Counted from the first letter of the stretch, positions 12,435-25,637 are shown. The stretch: DNA of 64,000 nt from Anthonomus grandis grandis (GCF_022605725.1 NC_065550.1:37851623-37915622), one strand, 5' to 3'. Numbers and translations: made by a program. Notes: a model not told the origin generated them from the letters alone.

Positions 12435-12745
12435 GGCCTAAGGGTGGTGCAACAGGTAAAAAATTAAATTTTAAAACTATTTTTGGTCAGCTTTTTTTGA
12501 AATGTTAACTGACTGTGTCATGCGGTATTTGAATGGGTGGTAAATAAATCATAATAATTCACAGTGGGGGAAAAGTGTGAAAAATTCATTTTTATTTACA
12601 ATCATTTAATGTTTTTTAGCATGGACATTTTAATGAAAACTAACATGCATAATAAACTCAATTTTCTTTGTAGGAAAAAAATCAGTACGCAGGAGAATTT
12701 TACAAGAATTCAATAGTTTCACATAAATGTGCCACCCCTAGGCCT
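12435..12745. mobile_element. MITE-like element (311 bp) with short terminal inverted repeats
   Basis: The left end, ggcctaagggtggtgca, and the complement of the right end, ggcctaggggtggcaca, agree at 15 of 17 positions. The interior is non-coding. An internal stretch (aaactatttttggtcagctt through gactgtgtcatgcgg) recurs in diverged form at about 13540-13620, which supports a dispersed family. Copy number elsewhere in the genome cannot be judged from this window. Confidence 0.6.
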
Positions 12746-13514
12746 AATAACACCTTGAACAAATTTAAGTTAAATCTTCTTGTACGTGCTAAGTATATAA
12801 GTGTCTTCTATACACATAACATAAGTATATTATATCATATTAAACAAATTGGCGTACATTGAACTATAAGTATCGAAACGCCTTAAATGTTAAAAAGAAA
12901 AAAAAGACGTTATCATAAATAGTAATTGTTGTCTGTTTAATATAATGTGTTATTTATTAAAAAAAAATATTCCTTTAATCTAAGATGATCTATTGAGTGT
13001 TAAATTATCTGTCTGTACATTTTTTTTAAAATTAATATTGTCTTTGTATATAACAATGATTGTTATTATAAATGGTGCAGTGGCGTTCCTTTAAAGGCTA
13101 TTTTATTCGGAAAAGTTTTGTATTGTTTAGGCAAAAATCTCATTAAAACAAAAAAAAACTGCCCCGCCCTTTCCTACATTATTATTATTATTAATATATT
13201 GTGATTTTATTAAAAAAAAACTATTGTGGGACAATTTCTTTGTTGTTTCTGTACGTGTAAACCAAATCCTATATATGATATTATTTAAAAATGGTGTAAT
13301 AATAATAAAGACTATAATACCCGTAACGAAAATCTATTTAAATTTCTCTACCATGATAGACTCTCCTTCATATATTTTCATCAATATTCACTTATCATAA
13401 GTGTGATGGGGTCATTAACGTGGGAAATTTTGATTGATTTAATAAAGTACCTTAGTTAGGTTTTTGTAATAAAGTTACATTGAAAGAACATCGAAGTAGT
13501 TTCATTCAAGCAAC

Positions 13515-13725
13515 CTGTAAAAAGAAAATGTTACATAATAAACTTAAAATTATTTTTGACCACCTTTTTTTTGATGTAGTGACTCATTGTGTTGGGCGGC
13601 GTGCGGATGGATGCCTATAAGTGAATCAGAGAATCGTTCTCTAATACTGTTTAATTATACTAGATGTAAAACATTCCTGGAGTTTCTATGAAATGCTAAA
13701 AAATCATTATTAAATTAATGGAAAT
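13515..13725. repeat. Diverged relative of the 12435-12745 MITE-like element
   Basis: Contains aaaattatttttgaccacct, then gactcattgtgttgggcgg and gcggatggatgcc. These line up in order with the matching words inside the element at 12435-12745. The terminal repeats are not recognisable, so this is probably a truncated or older copy. Confidence 0.5.
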
Positions 13726-14031
13726 TTAAACGATTTGCTTAGTGGGTTGCCTGCAAAGTATACCGGGTCCAGCTGTTAACTGTCAAAATTCGATGACAAC
13801 TGACAAGTACATCTTGTCAAAACATGCCAAAAAAAAAAACGAAGTAAAATTTCAAATAATAATATCATAATTCCGGCCCATTTACCAACAATAAAAGCAA
13901 TAAAAGATAATAACGATTTCAATTAAGGTATTGTGCTTCAATTTTAGCCTAAATATATAAAATTAAAGTGCAATTTAACTAGCTAACTGAGTTTGCTAGG
14001 GTCGCACTATAGGTCCCCCCGAAAGAACCGT

Positions 14032-17000
14032 ATGTTTTCTTCCCACAAGGAAAAACAAGAAAAAATAGGATTTAAACGACGCAATGGCATCTCTTCACGA
14101 TTTATTCGATCATGGCTAATCGTCTGGATAATAATAATCACTATTGGCACTATAATATATTACCTGCAGGACCATAAAGGTGTGTACAGTTAGTCTGGCT
14201 TACCGAGAATAACAACTATAAGGTGACTTTTAAGGTAACTCTGCCCCACACTCCCTGCGACACTTTGCCAAAGAACTAAATCAACATGCCAAACCCACCT
14301 CTGCTACATCAAGAAATTTTTGTGAAGTGATACATATAGGTCTTGTCATTGCCGGATATAAGTCCAATGTTTACTTTCATGCCTTACTAAAAAGCTTATT
14401 TATGACCAGGTCCAATCCTATACATTTTCATTTACTTGTCACCAATGATTCGGACACAGTATTAAGGTTGATGTTTGACACTTGGAAGGTGCCGCAAGGT
14501 AAGAAATCTTTATTTATTTACCAAACATCATTTAATCGAAAACTCCTTATAATAATACAACTTATGCTTGACAAATCAGAAATAATTAGGCAAATGAGAT
14601 AAAATTAATAAAAACTATATACTTTAGGTAGCTTAAGCAAACAGCATATAAAAACAAAACAATTGAATGATAAAATTATGCCCCAACCTATTGAAAGCCT
14701 TTGAAAAATCTGCACACCCAACATTCAATTCTCTGCTGTCTCACAGTTTCGCATACTTTTTAAAAAAAACGTGAGATTTGTGATTTTTTACTAAAGAAAT
14801 CATATTGTTTTAAAGAAATATGATTTTTTTAGTTGATAAAACAAGCTCTTATAGATACACACCTTCAAGGCCTTCGAGAAGTTGGACAGTATGAAAACAA
14901 GTCGAAAATTTTCAATATTTTCTGTTGCACAAAACATTGTGAATAGTTTCGAAGCAGGAAAGTGTGTTTGTTTTTCATTTTTTGCAGTGTACAACAGACC
15001 CATTTAAAATAATTTTAATTTCTGTCACATTTAAATCCATTACATATAATTTCACCATCAGATTTGCTTGTACTACTACTGTATCATTTAAGTTCATATA
15101 AGGGTCCATGTCAGTTTAAGAACATCTATGTCATGTCAATTCCATGATTTTAGATTGAAAACTGCTGAAATTTTTAAATACACTGTTGTTTTTTTTCTAG
15201 TGAATTTAACATATTACAACCTCAATCCTTGGTTGAAACATGTGAGATGGGTGCCAAACGGGCACTATTCTGGCAACTACGGCCTATTGAAGTTGATCTT
15301 TAATAAAGTGATTCCAGCAAGTGTGACAACCAAACTGCTGATATTGGATACTGACATTATCGTTAACGATGATATTTTTTATTTGTGGAAGTTTTTTGAG
15401 GAGTTCAATCAGAAACAGGTAACATTGATTAAAAATTAATGAGAAATTAAGTGATATCAAAAAATTCTTTGCTTTTTTGTAAAGTTAAAGTTAAATAAAG
15501 CTTTATTGCTTAAACACCAAGATGTTGCATATATAATATAGTCAAATTACACATATTACAAATTGATTTATAGACATTAAAATATTTCAAGCATGTCAAT
15601 AAAATTTTTATAATACCTGGATTATATTAGTTAATTTTTTAAGTTTGAGTAGTAGTTACAAATGTAATCCTCTTCAGTATAGTACAATTTACATCTACAT
15701 TATTGCTTTCCTAAATTACTAAGATGAAGCACTTTTATGAAAACCTTGCAGAAAAGGTTTAAGTATTTTAATGCTTAAATTTAAATCAATAGGCAATAGG
15801 GATTGGTGAAAACCAAAGTCCTTACTATACAGGCCAATTGAACCAAGCAAGACCATGGCCTGCAATAGGAAATGGGTGAATATAATAAATATTCTAATCA
15901 TTTTTTTAATGTTAAAAGTTCAAAATTTAAGTTTCAACTCTGGAGTCATGCTGTATGACTTGGAAAAGTTAAATGTGAGAGAATGGGACGATACCTGGAT
16001 GGACTTGACCAAGAGGTACACACTGATTTATGGTGAGACTGAGTGAGTACGCCCACCTTCTTTAATAAGATTAAATATTAAAATTCTTTTCATAGTCTAG
16101 GTGACCAAGATATCATAAATTCAGTAATAGTAGAAAACCCTACGATGGCATATAAGTTGCCGTGTTATTGGAACACTCAGATGAGCGGGTATTCGACCAG
16201 TAGCAGCTGCTACAGTAAATATAAACCTAAGGTTAGTGCAGAAGATATTTGAGAAGTTACTCAGTGTAACATTTATTGTAGATTTTGCACTGGAACTCGC
16301 CTCAAAAGTTCTCGGTGGGCACCAAAGATGGGGATTTATTCAGGGGGATCGCGAATATGATTTTCGAAGTGAACGGCAACTGGTTCCGTGATTTTCCGAG
16401 ACTGTGCCCCAACGACTTGCAAGCACCCTTTAGTAATGTAAGTAATTCTCTGGTTAAATGTCTCGGTTTAAAATTTAACCCTTTCAGATCCAAAAAGACG
16501 ATTGTGAAACATATATAAAATCACCAGATACCACGTATCGCACCCTACTGTTCTTTATGGAGCACAAGTTTATTACCGATAATTGGGATATCACGTGGGT
16601 GACGCACATGTCTTACGACCGGGTGAACCTTATGGAAAATGTCGCGAAATATTGGACGGGACCTATAAGTTTTACATTGTACGTGACCGATGAGGAATTG
16701 GTGAAATGTATGAAGTTGATTGCAGGATCTGAGATTTTAAACAGGCGCACTGATATCGCGTATCATGCTGTTTTTAGGCAAGGGGTAAGTGGAATTGATT
16801 TTTTGAAACTTCGAAAGTTCAAAGATCTTAAATTTTTATTCGGGTTTCAATTTAAATGATTCTAAAATAGTCTTTTTAGTTATTTTATTAAGAAATTCCA
16901 GAAAATTTTAACAGATATTCATAGGATGTTCCAAGTGTATCGCCTTATCTGGCATATCTCTTCGTTATTAATTATATTATATACTTTATATTCTTACTGT

Positions 17001-18829
17001 ACTTGAACATGATTCTCAGACTTAATTAGTATTTTTTTTAAAAGGAATTTTACCCAATAAACGTGTTACGAAACACCGGCCTAAAACACGCGAAAACCCC
17101 ATACTCCTTCATAGTGGACGCCGATTTTAGACCGATGAAATCCCTGTACGAGATCCTCAAAGACAACATAAGCAGTATGGGTAATTTAACGAAAAAAGTG
17201 AGTAGTACCAAACTGAGTGAGTTTCTTCCTGGAACTTATATCTACTTGTATGTATTTTTCTAGGCTCTCGTTATTCCAGCATTCGAGGCAACGAAACCCA
17301 AGATAGAGTTGCCCGAAAGTAAAATTCAACTGCTGGAATCCTTAAGGAAGAAGGAGGTGCAGCAGTTTTTGGTTGAAACTTGGGGCCAGGGGCATGGTCC
17401 TACGGATTATAATAAATGGATAGAGGAATACGAGCCGTATAAAGTAAACATTATCAATTATAAGGTTGCATTTTAATATACAGGGTGTCCCGTAATAAAT
17501 TGGATATAGGTTAATGTAGGGTACCTGACAAGAAAAAAACCGTTTGAGCTCAATATCGCTTAGCAAAATGTTATTGGTTTTCTTTCTACAGGGAAACATT
17601 TATTGAAGTATTTTGGAATCCACTGGACAGATTAACCTAAAATTTGGCGTACTCTCATTATTTGGGATGAGGAACACGAATATGATATCTTTTTTACCAT
17701 TGCCACATACAACAACATTGAGTGATTAAAAAGGTCATAACTTTTTTGACCTCCCTGTACGTACAGTTGCGAGTCAAAATAATAAAATAGCATTTAATTC
17801 TAGTCAAAAAAGGTATACTTCTTTGATCTCCAAAAAGTAGACCGTTTTCGAAATAAACGCATTTTTTTATTAGGTGTTAAAAAAAGTGTTAGGTTGTTGT
17901 GTATTAAACTGTTAAATAATATTTTATTGTTCAATACACCCTTAATATAACTAATAAAAAATAATTTTATTTCAAAGTAGACGTAGTAGAAAAAAATAGA
18001 TGGCACTTCTTTCGTTAAAAAATATTACCCTTAACTAGTGTATAATTTAAGGCATTATTTTAAGATAAAATCGACAGTTTTTTTTTAAGGTAAAGTGGCA
18101 ATTACATTACGAACCTTACATAGTAGTAAAAAGCGACGTGGTGCCGTACGACGAGCGATTTTTAGGCTTCGGCTGGAACAAAGTGTCGCACATAATGGAA
18201 CTGGAGGCGCAAAACTACGAATTCGTCGTTTTGTCCGACGTGTTTATCCTGCACGAACCCCACGGCACCAGCTTCGACAATAAACAGTACCAAAACTCAC
18301 CGGAATATCGAAAGTAATAATATAAGCAAGTCGTTTTAGCAGCGTGTATTTTATTCATCTTTTTTCCAGGTGCGTTCAGACTTTAAAACGTCGTTTTATC
18401 GCTGATCTATCAAAAAAGTACAACCGAAACTTTACGGATCCCACTTCTGATTATTTAGTGAGAAAGAAACGGGAAATTCCGAAAGAAAGCACGACTAGTG
18501 TATACGATAGTACCGATCACTTTTTAGTGTGGGGCGGCAAGGAAAAGGCCGAAATGAAGAAGGAAACGCGTAAAAAACATTTTCGCAAAGAAGAGGGTCC
18601 CCCTTTGGCAGAGGACTACGTGTATTACGACGCCAAAACCACTGAGGAAGAAAAAGTGAAATCCAGTGAGGAGCACGACTACGAATACAACGAGGAGGAG
18701 CGCAAGTTTAAAATGAGCCACGATAGTACCACCACAGTCACTTTTAATGATGCCGTGACGATTTTAAATGAGGCGGATTTGGTTCTGCATGAGACAGACG
18801 AAAGTGAGAATCCCAAGAAGGACGAATAG
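14032..18829 (+). CDS. LARGE1: LARGE-type xylosyl- and glucuronyltransferase
   Basis: Twelve exons: 14032-14179, 14235-14498, 15201-15418, 15793-15875, 15932-16042, 16096-16231, 16282-16437, 16488-16784, 17045-17197, 17264-17443, 18090-18313, 18370-18829. Total 2,430 nt, 809 aa. In vertebrates LARGE is a Golgi type II enzyme that polymerises the xylose-glucuronate matriglycan on alpha-dystroglycan. A membrane anchor (SWLIVWIIIITIGTIIYYL, residues about 24-43) follows a basic N-terminus. The GT8-like domain runs from CEVIHIGLVIAGY (about 78) with the DxD motif LDTDII (about 186) and ends past LHWNSPQKF. The GT49-like domain carries VDADFRPM (about 496), GHGPTDYNKW and FGFGWNKVSHIMEL. Both DxD motifs are intact. 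After RNFTDPTSDY (about 680), where vertebrate LARGE ends, there are about 130 more Lys/Glu/Asp-rich residues. The ATG at 14032 is the first that is in frame with the anchor. Confidence 0.93.
17477..17765. mobile_element. Possible small mariner-type terminal-repeat element in the last long LARGE intron
   Basis: The intron between LARGE exons 10 and 11 contains tatacagggtgtcccgtaat at about 17479, a common start of insect Tc1/mariner-derived elements, and a complementary ccctgtac end near 17750-17760. No transposase is readable. The call rests on the end motifs only. Confidence 0.4.
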
Positions 18830-19065
18830 TCTGGGAGTTTAACGAATTACAATAATTTTTATGTTGAAACTTGAAGAATAGTAATTAAAGTGAAATACAT
18901 CAAATTTCGTGTACGAGTGGAATTTGTTAATCGCGAGTTTGGACCAGAAGAGTATTCCTATTCCCTGTGATCCCAAGAATTATTTTAAATATGTATTGAG
19001 ATGTTTTTATTCGTTTAAAATTACCTACTGTATATTTAGTTTTATTTGCAGTATTAATTATATAT

Positions 19066-19072
19066 AATAAAG
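19066..19072 (+). promoter_or_regulatory. Candidate polyadenylation signal of LARGE
   Basis: AATAAA within tatataataaagacgg, about 240 bases after the LARGE stop codon, is the first well-placed hexamer downstream. Confidence 0.6.
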
Positions 19073-19497
19073 ACGGCTTATTTGTTAAAATATTGTTTAT
19101 TGTTTATGCACTCCAGGAATATGTGAAAAAAGTTTCTTGATAATATGTTAATGAAGGTGTGACATTCGACGTTATTTTTTCACATAATTAAATTATTTTC
19201 TGTCACGGTTAGACTCTCAAACAGGTATTTTTAAAGCCTAAAATTGTAGTTATAAGATTGAAAAAAACTGAAGATGCTTTCTATATTACTAAACACAAAA
19301 ATCTTGTGTAGAAACATCGTAAAAAGTAAAAAAATTACTTCACTTAAATCTCACACAGAAGAACCCATACATGTTTTCAAACTATAACATTTGTCAGAAA
19401 ATACATTACCAAATAATAACAAAACATTTAAACATAAAAATAAATAAAACTGCTGCCAAAAACAAAACTTAATACGAAAATACCGAAGGAAATAAAG

Positions 19498-19960
19498 ATG
19501 GTTCTGAAGAGGCCACACCAACACCTCCAGCCGAACACAATCTCCAGAAAAAAAGCATCGTTTGAAGACAAATTGTTGACACTTCTAGAAAACAGGCAGT
19601 CTCGACAGCCTCTGGAAGATGACGACGATTTAAATTTCTTTAAATTGTTGGTTAAAACCTTGAACCCGCAACAAAAAAATCAATTTGAGAGTAGAAATAC
19701 TGCAAGTTCTCTAAAGAGTTTTAAATCCTCAGCCCTCTTATCATAATCAGTTCCAATCAGCGACCCTACATTCCGCCAGTTTCTCAGCAAATTTTTCACC
19801 AAACCATTCCTTCCACATCATTCTCTGTTCACCCATCACCATCAAACCCCTCTGCTTTGTATGACAGCCGCCCGTGTACCTCTCGTTCATTACAACCTAT
19901 ACTTTCACCAACAGATTCCCAATCGTCCGACTACAGTGAAATTATTTTACCTTTGATTTA
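19498..19960 (+). pseudogene. BESS-motif protein relic
   Basis: An open stretch of 82 codons includes FEDKLLTLLENRQ and then an acidic-hydrophobic block, DDDDLNFFKLLVKTLNPQQK, which has the spacing of the BESS motif of MADF-BESS proteins. A stop at about 19744 is followed in frame by proline- and histidine-rich sequence to about 19960. No MADF domain or intact start region is seen upstream. Proteins of this type occur as the accessory protein of PIF/Harbinger transposons and as host regulators. Given its isolation and breaks I read it as a transposon or gene relic. Confidence 0.5.
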
Positions 19961-22050
19961 ATTCCTTCTTTTCTTTTTGTAAACGGTATTGTAGATTTTG
20001 TTTAACTTTGTTCCATAACTAAGAATAAAATATAATTTAAACTGTTAATCTTTCTTCCACAGTGATGCAATCTCTAGTGACTATTTGACTTTTGCAAGTG
20101 AGGTCTCATCAACGTTACTGATTCATCAAAAGACGTAACGCTCATTCTGTAATAATTAAAAAACTTTTCGGGATATTCCTTCAACCGATGAAAAAGGCAA
20201 TGAAACTGACCATTTGTCAGACGCCTTTCGTATAACGGATGGACCTAGTATCTTCCTTTTCGTTTAGATTTCTTAATTTTGAGAGCGTAAATTATGGCAA
20301 CTGTTTCTGTCAACTCCATACTACCGACTGTCGCGAAATTTGCGGAAAATGTAAACGTTATCGCGGCGCGGTTACGACCGCGAGGGATTTCCTTATAAAA
20401 TCAGCAAAATAAAGCAGTTTAATGAAATCAGTGACAATAATTTATGAGTAAAAAAAGAAAGGAAGAAAATAAAAAATTACTTCCAGGGATTTTTGGTAAA
20501 ATAAAACACATGTTTGCGCACAAGAACCGAAATTTCTTATTTATTTTACATTGTTTTTTTTTTACACACGATATGCCTTGGCGCTTTTACTTTATACATT
20601 TTTTACGAAATAACATTATTATTATTTTTTTTTTTATTAAATATTAAAACATTTTTTTCTGGCTTTTTTGTACTTAACTCAAAAAAAGGAAAAGAAAAAA
20701 AAGAAGTTAGGTCTACGTGTATATGCATAGTATATACCTTAGTTAAAAATTTCGCCGGCAGACATACGACCTAAAAACTATTATTTTTCTTGACAAATAT
20801 AAATACTTATGGCCTACTGAAATTTTCAATATAAAGATCATTGATTCAATTAATTAATTAATTTTAATTTAATCTTTATATGTATGTATGTACTAGTCTA
20901 GTTTAGTTTCGGTTTGTTATTTCATAAGTTCTTGTTTTGGTTTATTTTTTTGCATAATTATAATTATTTTGTAACCCTAATTATATACCTATTGTCATTA
21001 AATAAATAATATAAAACTTGTTTAAAAAAATAACATGCTGTTTAATTTTGCTTCTGTGTTTCCAATCCGATAAAAAATTCTCCTAGAATTTTTTATCGGA
21101 TTCGTCGACGTATAGACTCTTGCATAATAGAAGAGGGTGGCCATTTTCAACATTTTTAATAATTATAATCTTTCATTTGGTTTAAAACAAAAATTTGAAT
21201 CACACCTAAACATTAATAATAAACGTAATACATTTAGGTAGATGGATTTTATTTTTTTAATCGAATACGCAACCTCGGACAAAAGAAAATCAGGATATCA
21301 AATTTGCTCAGAAATAAATGAGAATTACAAAAACAAAAAAAAAGTGGTGTACCATACTTTTCATTAAAAATAATTAGTTTAAACCTTACACGAACGTCAC
21401 TGGTACAAATAAAAAAATTAGTGAGCCTCATAAAATGCCTTTACAGGTAATATAAAAAAAAACAAATATTTTTCTTCAAGCTTTATCTGAAAAGTTACGC
21501 CTTTTAGGAGATACCTTCATATAAAGTTTTTTTCTTAAAATTTACCCAAGAATCAGCCCCTGAATTTTTTCGCATCTATTTATTTACACTCTGTATGCAA
21601 TGACAAGTCAAAGTCACAAAAAGAAAAAAAAACAAAATTCATGTATACGATAAATGAATTTAACTGGTATAGTAACAATTATTCTTAAATAAAACATCTA
21701 AACATTCATCTTACAAAATATCAAACAAACAATTAAAAACGACACATTGTGTATTGTGTAAGTTGATAAACAAGAGAATATTACTTAGGTAAAAATATTT
21801 TTTAGTTTGGAAACTTTTTGACTCAATATTTAGTTTATGAAATAATGGTTACTACTTAATAAATACTTTTCTACGTATTTTTCTATAAATAAAAACTTTT
21901 GCATTTGTTTATCAAATAAATTTTAAAAAAATGTGTCTCAATTCTATCTTAAGTGCGCGGGTGTAACGTGTGCGATTGTCAAAAAAATGTAGTAAACAAA
22001 ATAAAAATGAAAAACACAATATCTGACCAGAAAAAATGTTCCATTAACAA
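19961..22050. other. AT-rich intergenic region between the convergent LARGE and LTV1 genes
   Basis: No protein or RNA gene can be supported. The sequence has long A and T runs and short open frames of low complexity. One perfect hairpin (21064-21102) stands out. AAATAAA hexamers on the minus strand near 22053-22066 could serve as the LTV1 polyadenylation signal. Confidence 0.5.
21064..21102. repeat. Perfect 18-bp inverted repeat with a 3-base loop
   Basis: Left arm AATCCGATAAAAAATTCT (21064-21081), loop CCT, right arm AGAATTTTTTATCGGATT (21085-21102): all 18 positions pair. It lies in otherwise featureless intergenic DNA about 1 kb from the end of LTV1. It could be the centre of a small palindromic element or a structured RNA. 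Confidence 0.9.
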
Positions 22051-22133
22051 CTTTAATTTATTTATTTTTCTAAAATGCTTACTATAACAAATAATGTTTT
22101 TAAAGTACAATACAACAACTCTTAATAAATAAA

Positions 22134-24243
22134 TTATAATATTCGGTTTCCCTGCACATTATTCCTATTATTAATCCTAATTTTCACCTGTCTTTTCGCC
22201 TCCTCCTTAAACGCCTCGCTATTCAATTTCTTCTCTAATCTTCGCTCTTTTCTATATTCTTTTAAAGCTTTTTTTCGTTCTTTCCTGTCTTCCGGCGATT
22301 CGTCTTTCGGTCTTAATGAGAGGGTCGATAATTGAGAAATAATCGATTGCCCTATAAGTTAAATTTAATATAAAATGTTAGAAGAGATTTAAAAAAAAAA
22401 AAATTTAATACCGCCAACTGATTTTGGCCCTTGGACTCCAGTATATTGCTGATCCAATTGATTTAAAGCTTTCGCCGTTAATTTGTTTTCTCCAATGACA
22501 TTTCTTGGTATTCCTGTTCTCGAATCTACTTTAATTTTGTTATTCTAAAAGTAAAAGGTATATTTGAATCTACATATTGAATATTTAGCAAATCGTTTAA
22601 CTATTTTGATTTTTTTTGTACTTTCTTAAATAAATTATTCATTTGCTATATACAGTAAGAACTTTTGAAAGTACCACTTTTTCAAATTGAATTTTTAACT
22701 ATAAAAGTTTGAAGTTGACTCACTCAAGTAACATTTATCCCATTTTTAACTTATGCAGGGGATGTATAACAGATGATTTTAAGTTTCCTTTTTGCTTTAA
22801 TTTAAATTACACTTTTTTATCAATAGAAATAAACTGAGGAATGTAAAATTAATACTATAATAAACCTACCCTCGGTTCTTTAATAATTTTCGGATGGTTA
22901 TACAAATTTGAATAAGTGCTTAAAATTGTTTCACAATCCCACTTTTCTGGTTCATTGATTTCAACATATTGCACTTCCTACAATCCAAACAAAAAAATAT
23001 ATAAAAATTCTACATTTTGCTACATTCAATGTTCCTTACACCTTCACTGTCACTCTCTTGAAGTTTCTCTAATCTTTCTTTAATCTTCTGACTTAACTTT
23101 TCATTGTCCAAATGTTCTCTTGCTTGTTCCTTCTCAAATTCAGTGGCACACTGTAACAATAAATCAGAATTTTCTAATACATGTCCTTCAATTTCTTCTG
23201 TATCTAATGCTCCAATTTCTGTGTCATCATATTCTTCGTACATCTAAAAACACAACTCGATAAATAAATGAAAATCTATCAAATAATATGCAACCTTTTC
23301 AAATCTGTCATCCAATAAGGTTAACTGATTATTCCTTCTTATAACTGAGCTTGTCATAGAGTAATTTGTAAATCTTGATTTGGTTTCTTCTTTTGAAAAT
23401 GACATGTCTGAACCTAGAGATCTGCCAAAAAAAAATAAATAGCACTAACCGAATTACATAAAACCTTGCTTCACTTACCCAACTTCATCAATTTCCTCAC
23501 CATCAAAATCAGAATCCAGATAATCGTCTTCATCCTGTTCGTTAAATTCATCATCCGATGCCACCCCTTGCGCCAGTTCCATAAAATTATCTTCCAACTG
23601 ATTTTCTGGATCGTTATAATCAAAATCATCATCCATTGCCGCCACTAATTCTGGGTCCAAGTGAAGCTGTGGGCCTAAAAAATTATATTTTTTTTATAAT
23701 CATTGTTTATACTAATTGCCTCAAAAATTACCTGATATAGGGGCTGCCTTACCAAGCATACCAACTTCTTCTTCTACCTCTGAAGCGAACACAGAAGAAG
23801 GCAAAGCAATGTTCGATTTCTTTTTTTCTTCTCTTTTTTTAAGTTCTGCTTCAACATGCTCGGGCCATTCCACAACATTATCTGATCGTTCTAAAAGAGC
23901 CCATTATATTTATAATGAGAATAAAAAATATGAGAATCTTAAAGTATGTACCTTTAAGATGTTGTAAATAATTAAAATCATCATCAAAATAGATTCCATA
24001 TTTGTGTTGTTCTTCGATTCTCTTCTCTTTTTCGGCTTTCGTTTCTTTTTGAGTTAAAGGAACCAGAACGTGCTGTGGGGCAGTTTCATCGGCCACAAGA
24101 GGATCCTGTTGACTCCTATGGACCAATTGGAAAGTAACTCCTTTAAGTTTTTTCTTGTTTTTAGGCTAAAATAACTTTAATTGGTCATATTTGGTAGACA
24201 AGGGTTTTGGATTGTCAAATGTAACATGCAACTTACTTACCAT
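22134..24243 (-). CDS. LTV1: LTV1, 40S ribosomal subunit assembly factor
   Basis: Nine coding exons in transcript order: 24243-24241, 24165-23952, 23890-23732, 23674-23479, 23421-23295, 23243-23042, 22973-22870, 22544-22412, 22351-22134. Total 1,356 nt, 451 aa, close to human LTV1 (about 475). LTV1 binds the pre-40S head and is released before cytoplasmic maturation. The family start is seen in KLKGVTFQLVHRSQQDPL, KYGIYFDDDFNYLQHLK and the acidic DDDFDYNDPENQLEDNF region. The conserved late block reads KWDCETILSTYSNLYNHPK, then SRTGIPRN and a highly charged coiled C-terminus. The first coding exon is only the ATG, with the donor GTAAGT directly after it. Convergent with LARGE, divergent from CLPTM1. 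Confidence 0.95.
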
Positions 24244-25637
24244 TTTGCACTAGACGGTGATAGTCAGTTTTTGAGAAAAAACGCTTTATATAAATAATTT
24301 TACTGAATATTTGTAGCACAGAACACAAATATATAGTATGACACAGATATATAGATTTGTAGATCAATTAGAAAATCACGTGTATCTATTTACTAAAAAA
24401 TTATGACACAGACACAAGTGTCACATGTCATCGCTACAAAATGTCATATTGTGTGTGAAGTATAACGTTGCCAGCGACCTATTTGTAGTCCGCGGCTGCT
24501 GTTATTTAATTAATATAATACCCATATCTCCTGAAATTCCCAAGGGATTTTCGTAATTTTCTGTCCAAATATTAAAAATGATTCCCTAAATCGAATTATG
24601 GTGATCCCAAACCTCTACAAACTAAGGTTTCGTTGCGAAAATTAATTAAAAGTCAAATTTTAAAGAAATGAAAGACATTAATTCTCAAAGGATTTGGATA
24701 AAATATTTTTCTATAATAGATAATAAATAATATCTAAACCGACTCTAGATGGTTACAAAGCTCTACGAATGAAATATTTTTCATAAAAAATTATTGTATT
24801 GTTAGATGTAGTTGTTTAGACTTATTTTATGTTCAAATTAGATTTAACGTCTTATTGCGCAGTTAAATTCGTGACGTCATATTAGGGATTAAGTTGAAGA
24901 AATGAGCAGCAACACCGCTGATGAATTGCCATTTATGTCGAATGTCAATGGTCATGTCATATGTCATTACTTCTTTAGAATTCAATCGTCAAGCAACATC
25001 ATCAGGCGGCTTTGCCGATTTCCCTGCATCATTTTTATCTTTGAGTTTAATATCAAGTTGTAACAAAGCAATCCACAATTAGTGTATGTGGATATCTTGG
25101 CATTAAAGACATTAAAAATCAACAGCAGCATTATTATCACAAGAAATTTTATGATACAACCAGAGACCTACACAAAGAGTCTCCGCATATTTAATGTGCA
25201 CTTTTAAATAGCATAAATCCATTTAGATTGTCAATATCTGGACAGAAAAAAAAATACTAAAATCCCTTAGGAATTTTAGAAGAGAAAAGCATTATATTGA
25301 TCAAATAACAGCGGGCACGGACTATAAATAGGCTGTCAGCGACCAATCGGACGTTAGCTTCGCACAAACTCGATCCACATGCGACCAAAATTATTCAGTT
25401 ATCTATAGTTAGTATTAATACAAGAAGAAGAAGAAGAAGAGATAGAATTATTAATCTATGTTATGTCAGTAACGTCACTGGCCACTGTTCCGCTTAACCT
25501 TCGTTACTCAAAAAAAACTGTATTTTTACATCAATTCTCTCAAATAAATCAAAAATCATTTTATAATAAATACGCCGCCAGTAATGACCTGGTAAATTCC
25601 GAAATAATAAATTAGTGTGCCAACATTAGAAGTGAGA
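24244..25637. other. Shared upstream region of the divergent LTV1 and CLPTM1 genes
   Basis: About 1.4 kb with no open gene. It contains a short agaagaaga run at about 25420-25440 and several long AT stretches. Both flanking genes are predicted housekeeping genes transcribed outward, so a bidirectional promoter is plausible, but I see no clear TATA box. Confidence 0.5.

Larger units (their letters stand above)
11781..13992. other. BTB/BACK 3-prime UTR and intergenic region before LARGE
   Basis: AT-rich sequence with no protein gene that I can support. AATAAA-type hexamers occur near 12307 and 13305 and could end the upstream transcript. The region holds a small TIR element (12435-12745) and a relative of it (13515-13725), described separately. 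The last 200 bases before 14032 presumably contain the LARGE promoter and 5-prime UTR, but no clear core promoter element was recognised. Confidence 0.5.

Noticed and set aside
13993..14031. Upstream extension of LARGE starting at a TTG
   Set aside because: Not an ATG; the ATG at 14032 gives a normal type II membrane protein start.
24990..25020. Minus-strand CTGATGATG near 25003
   Set aside because: No GAAA box at the right distance and no stem II.
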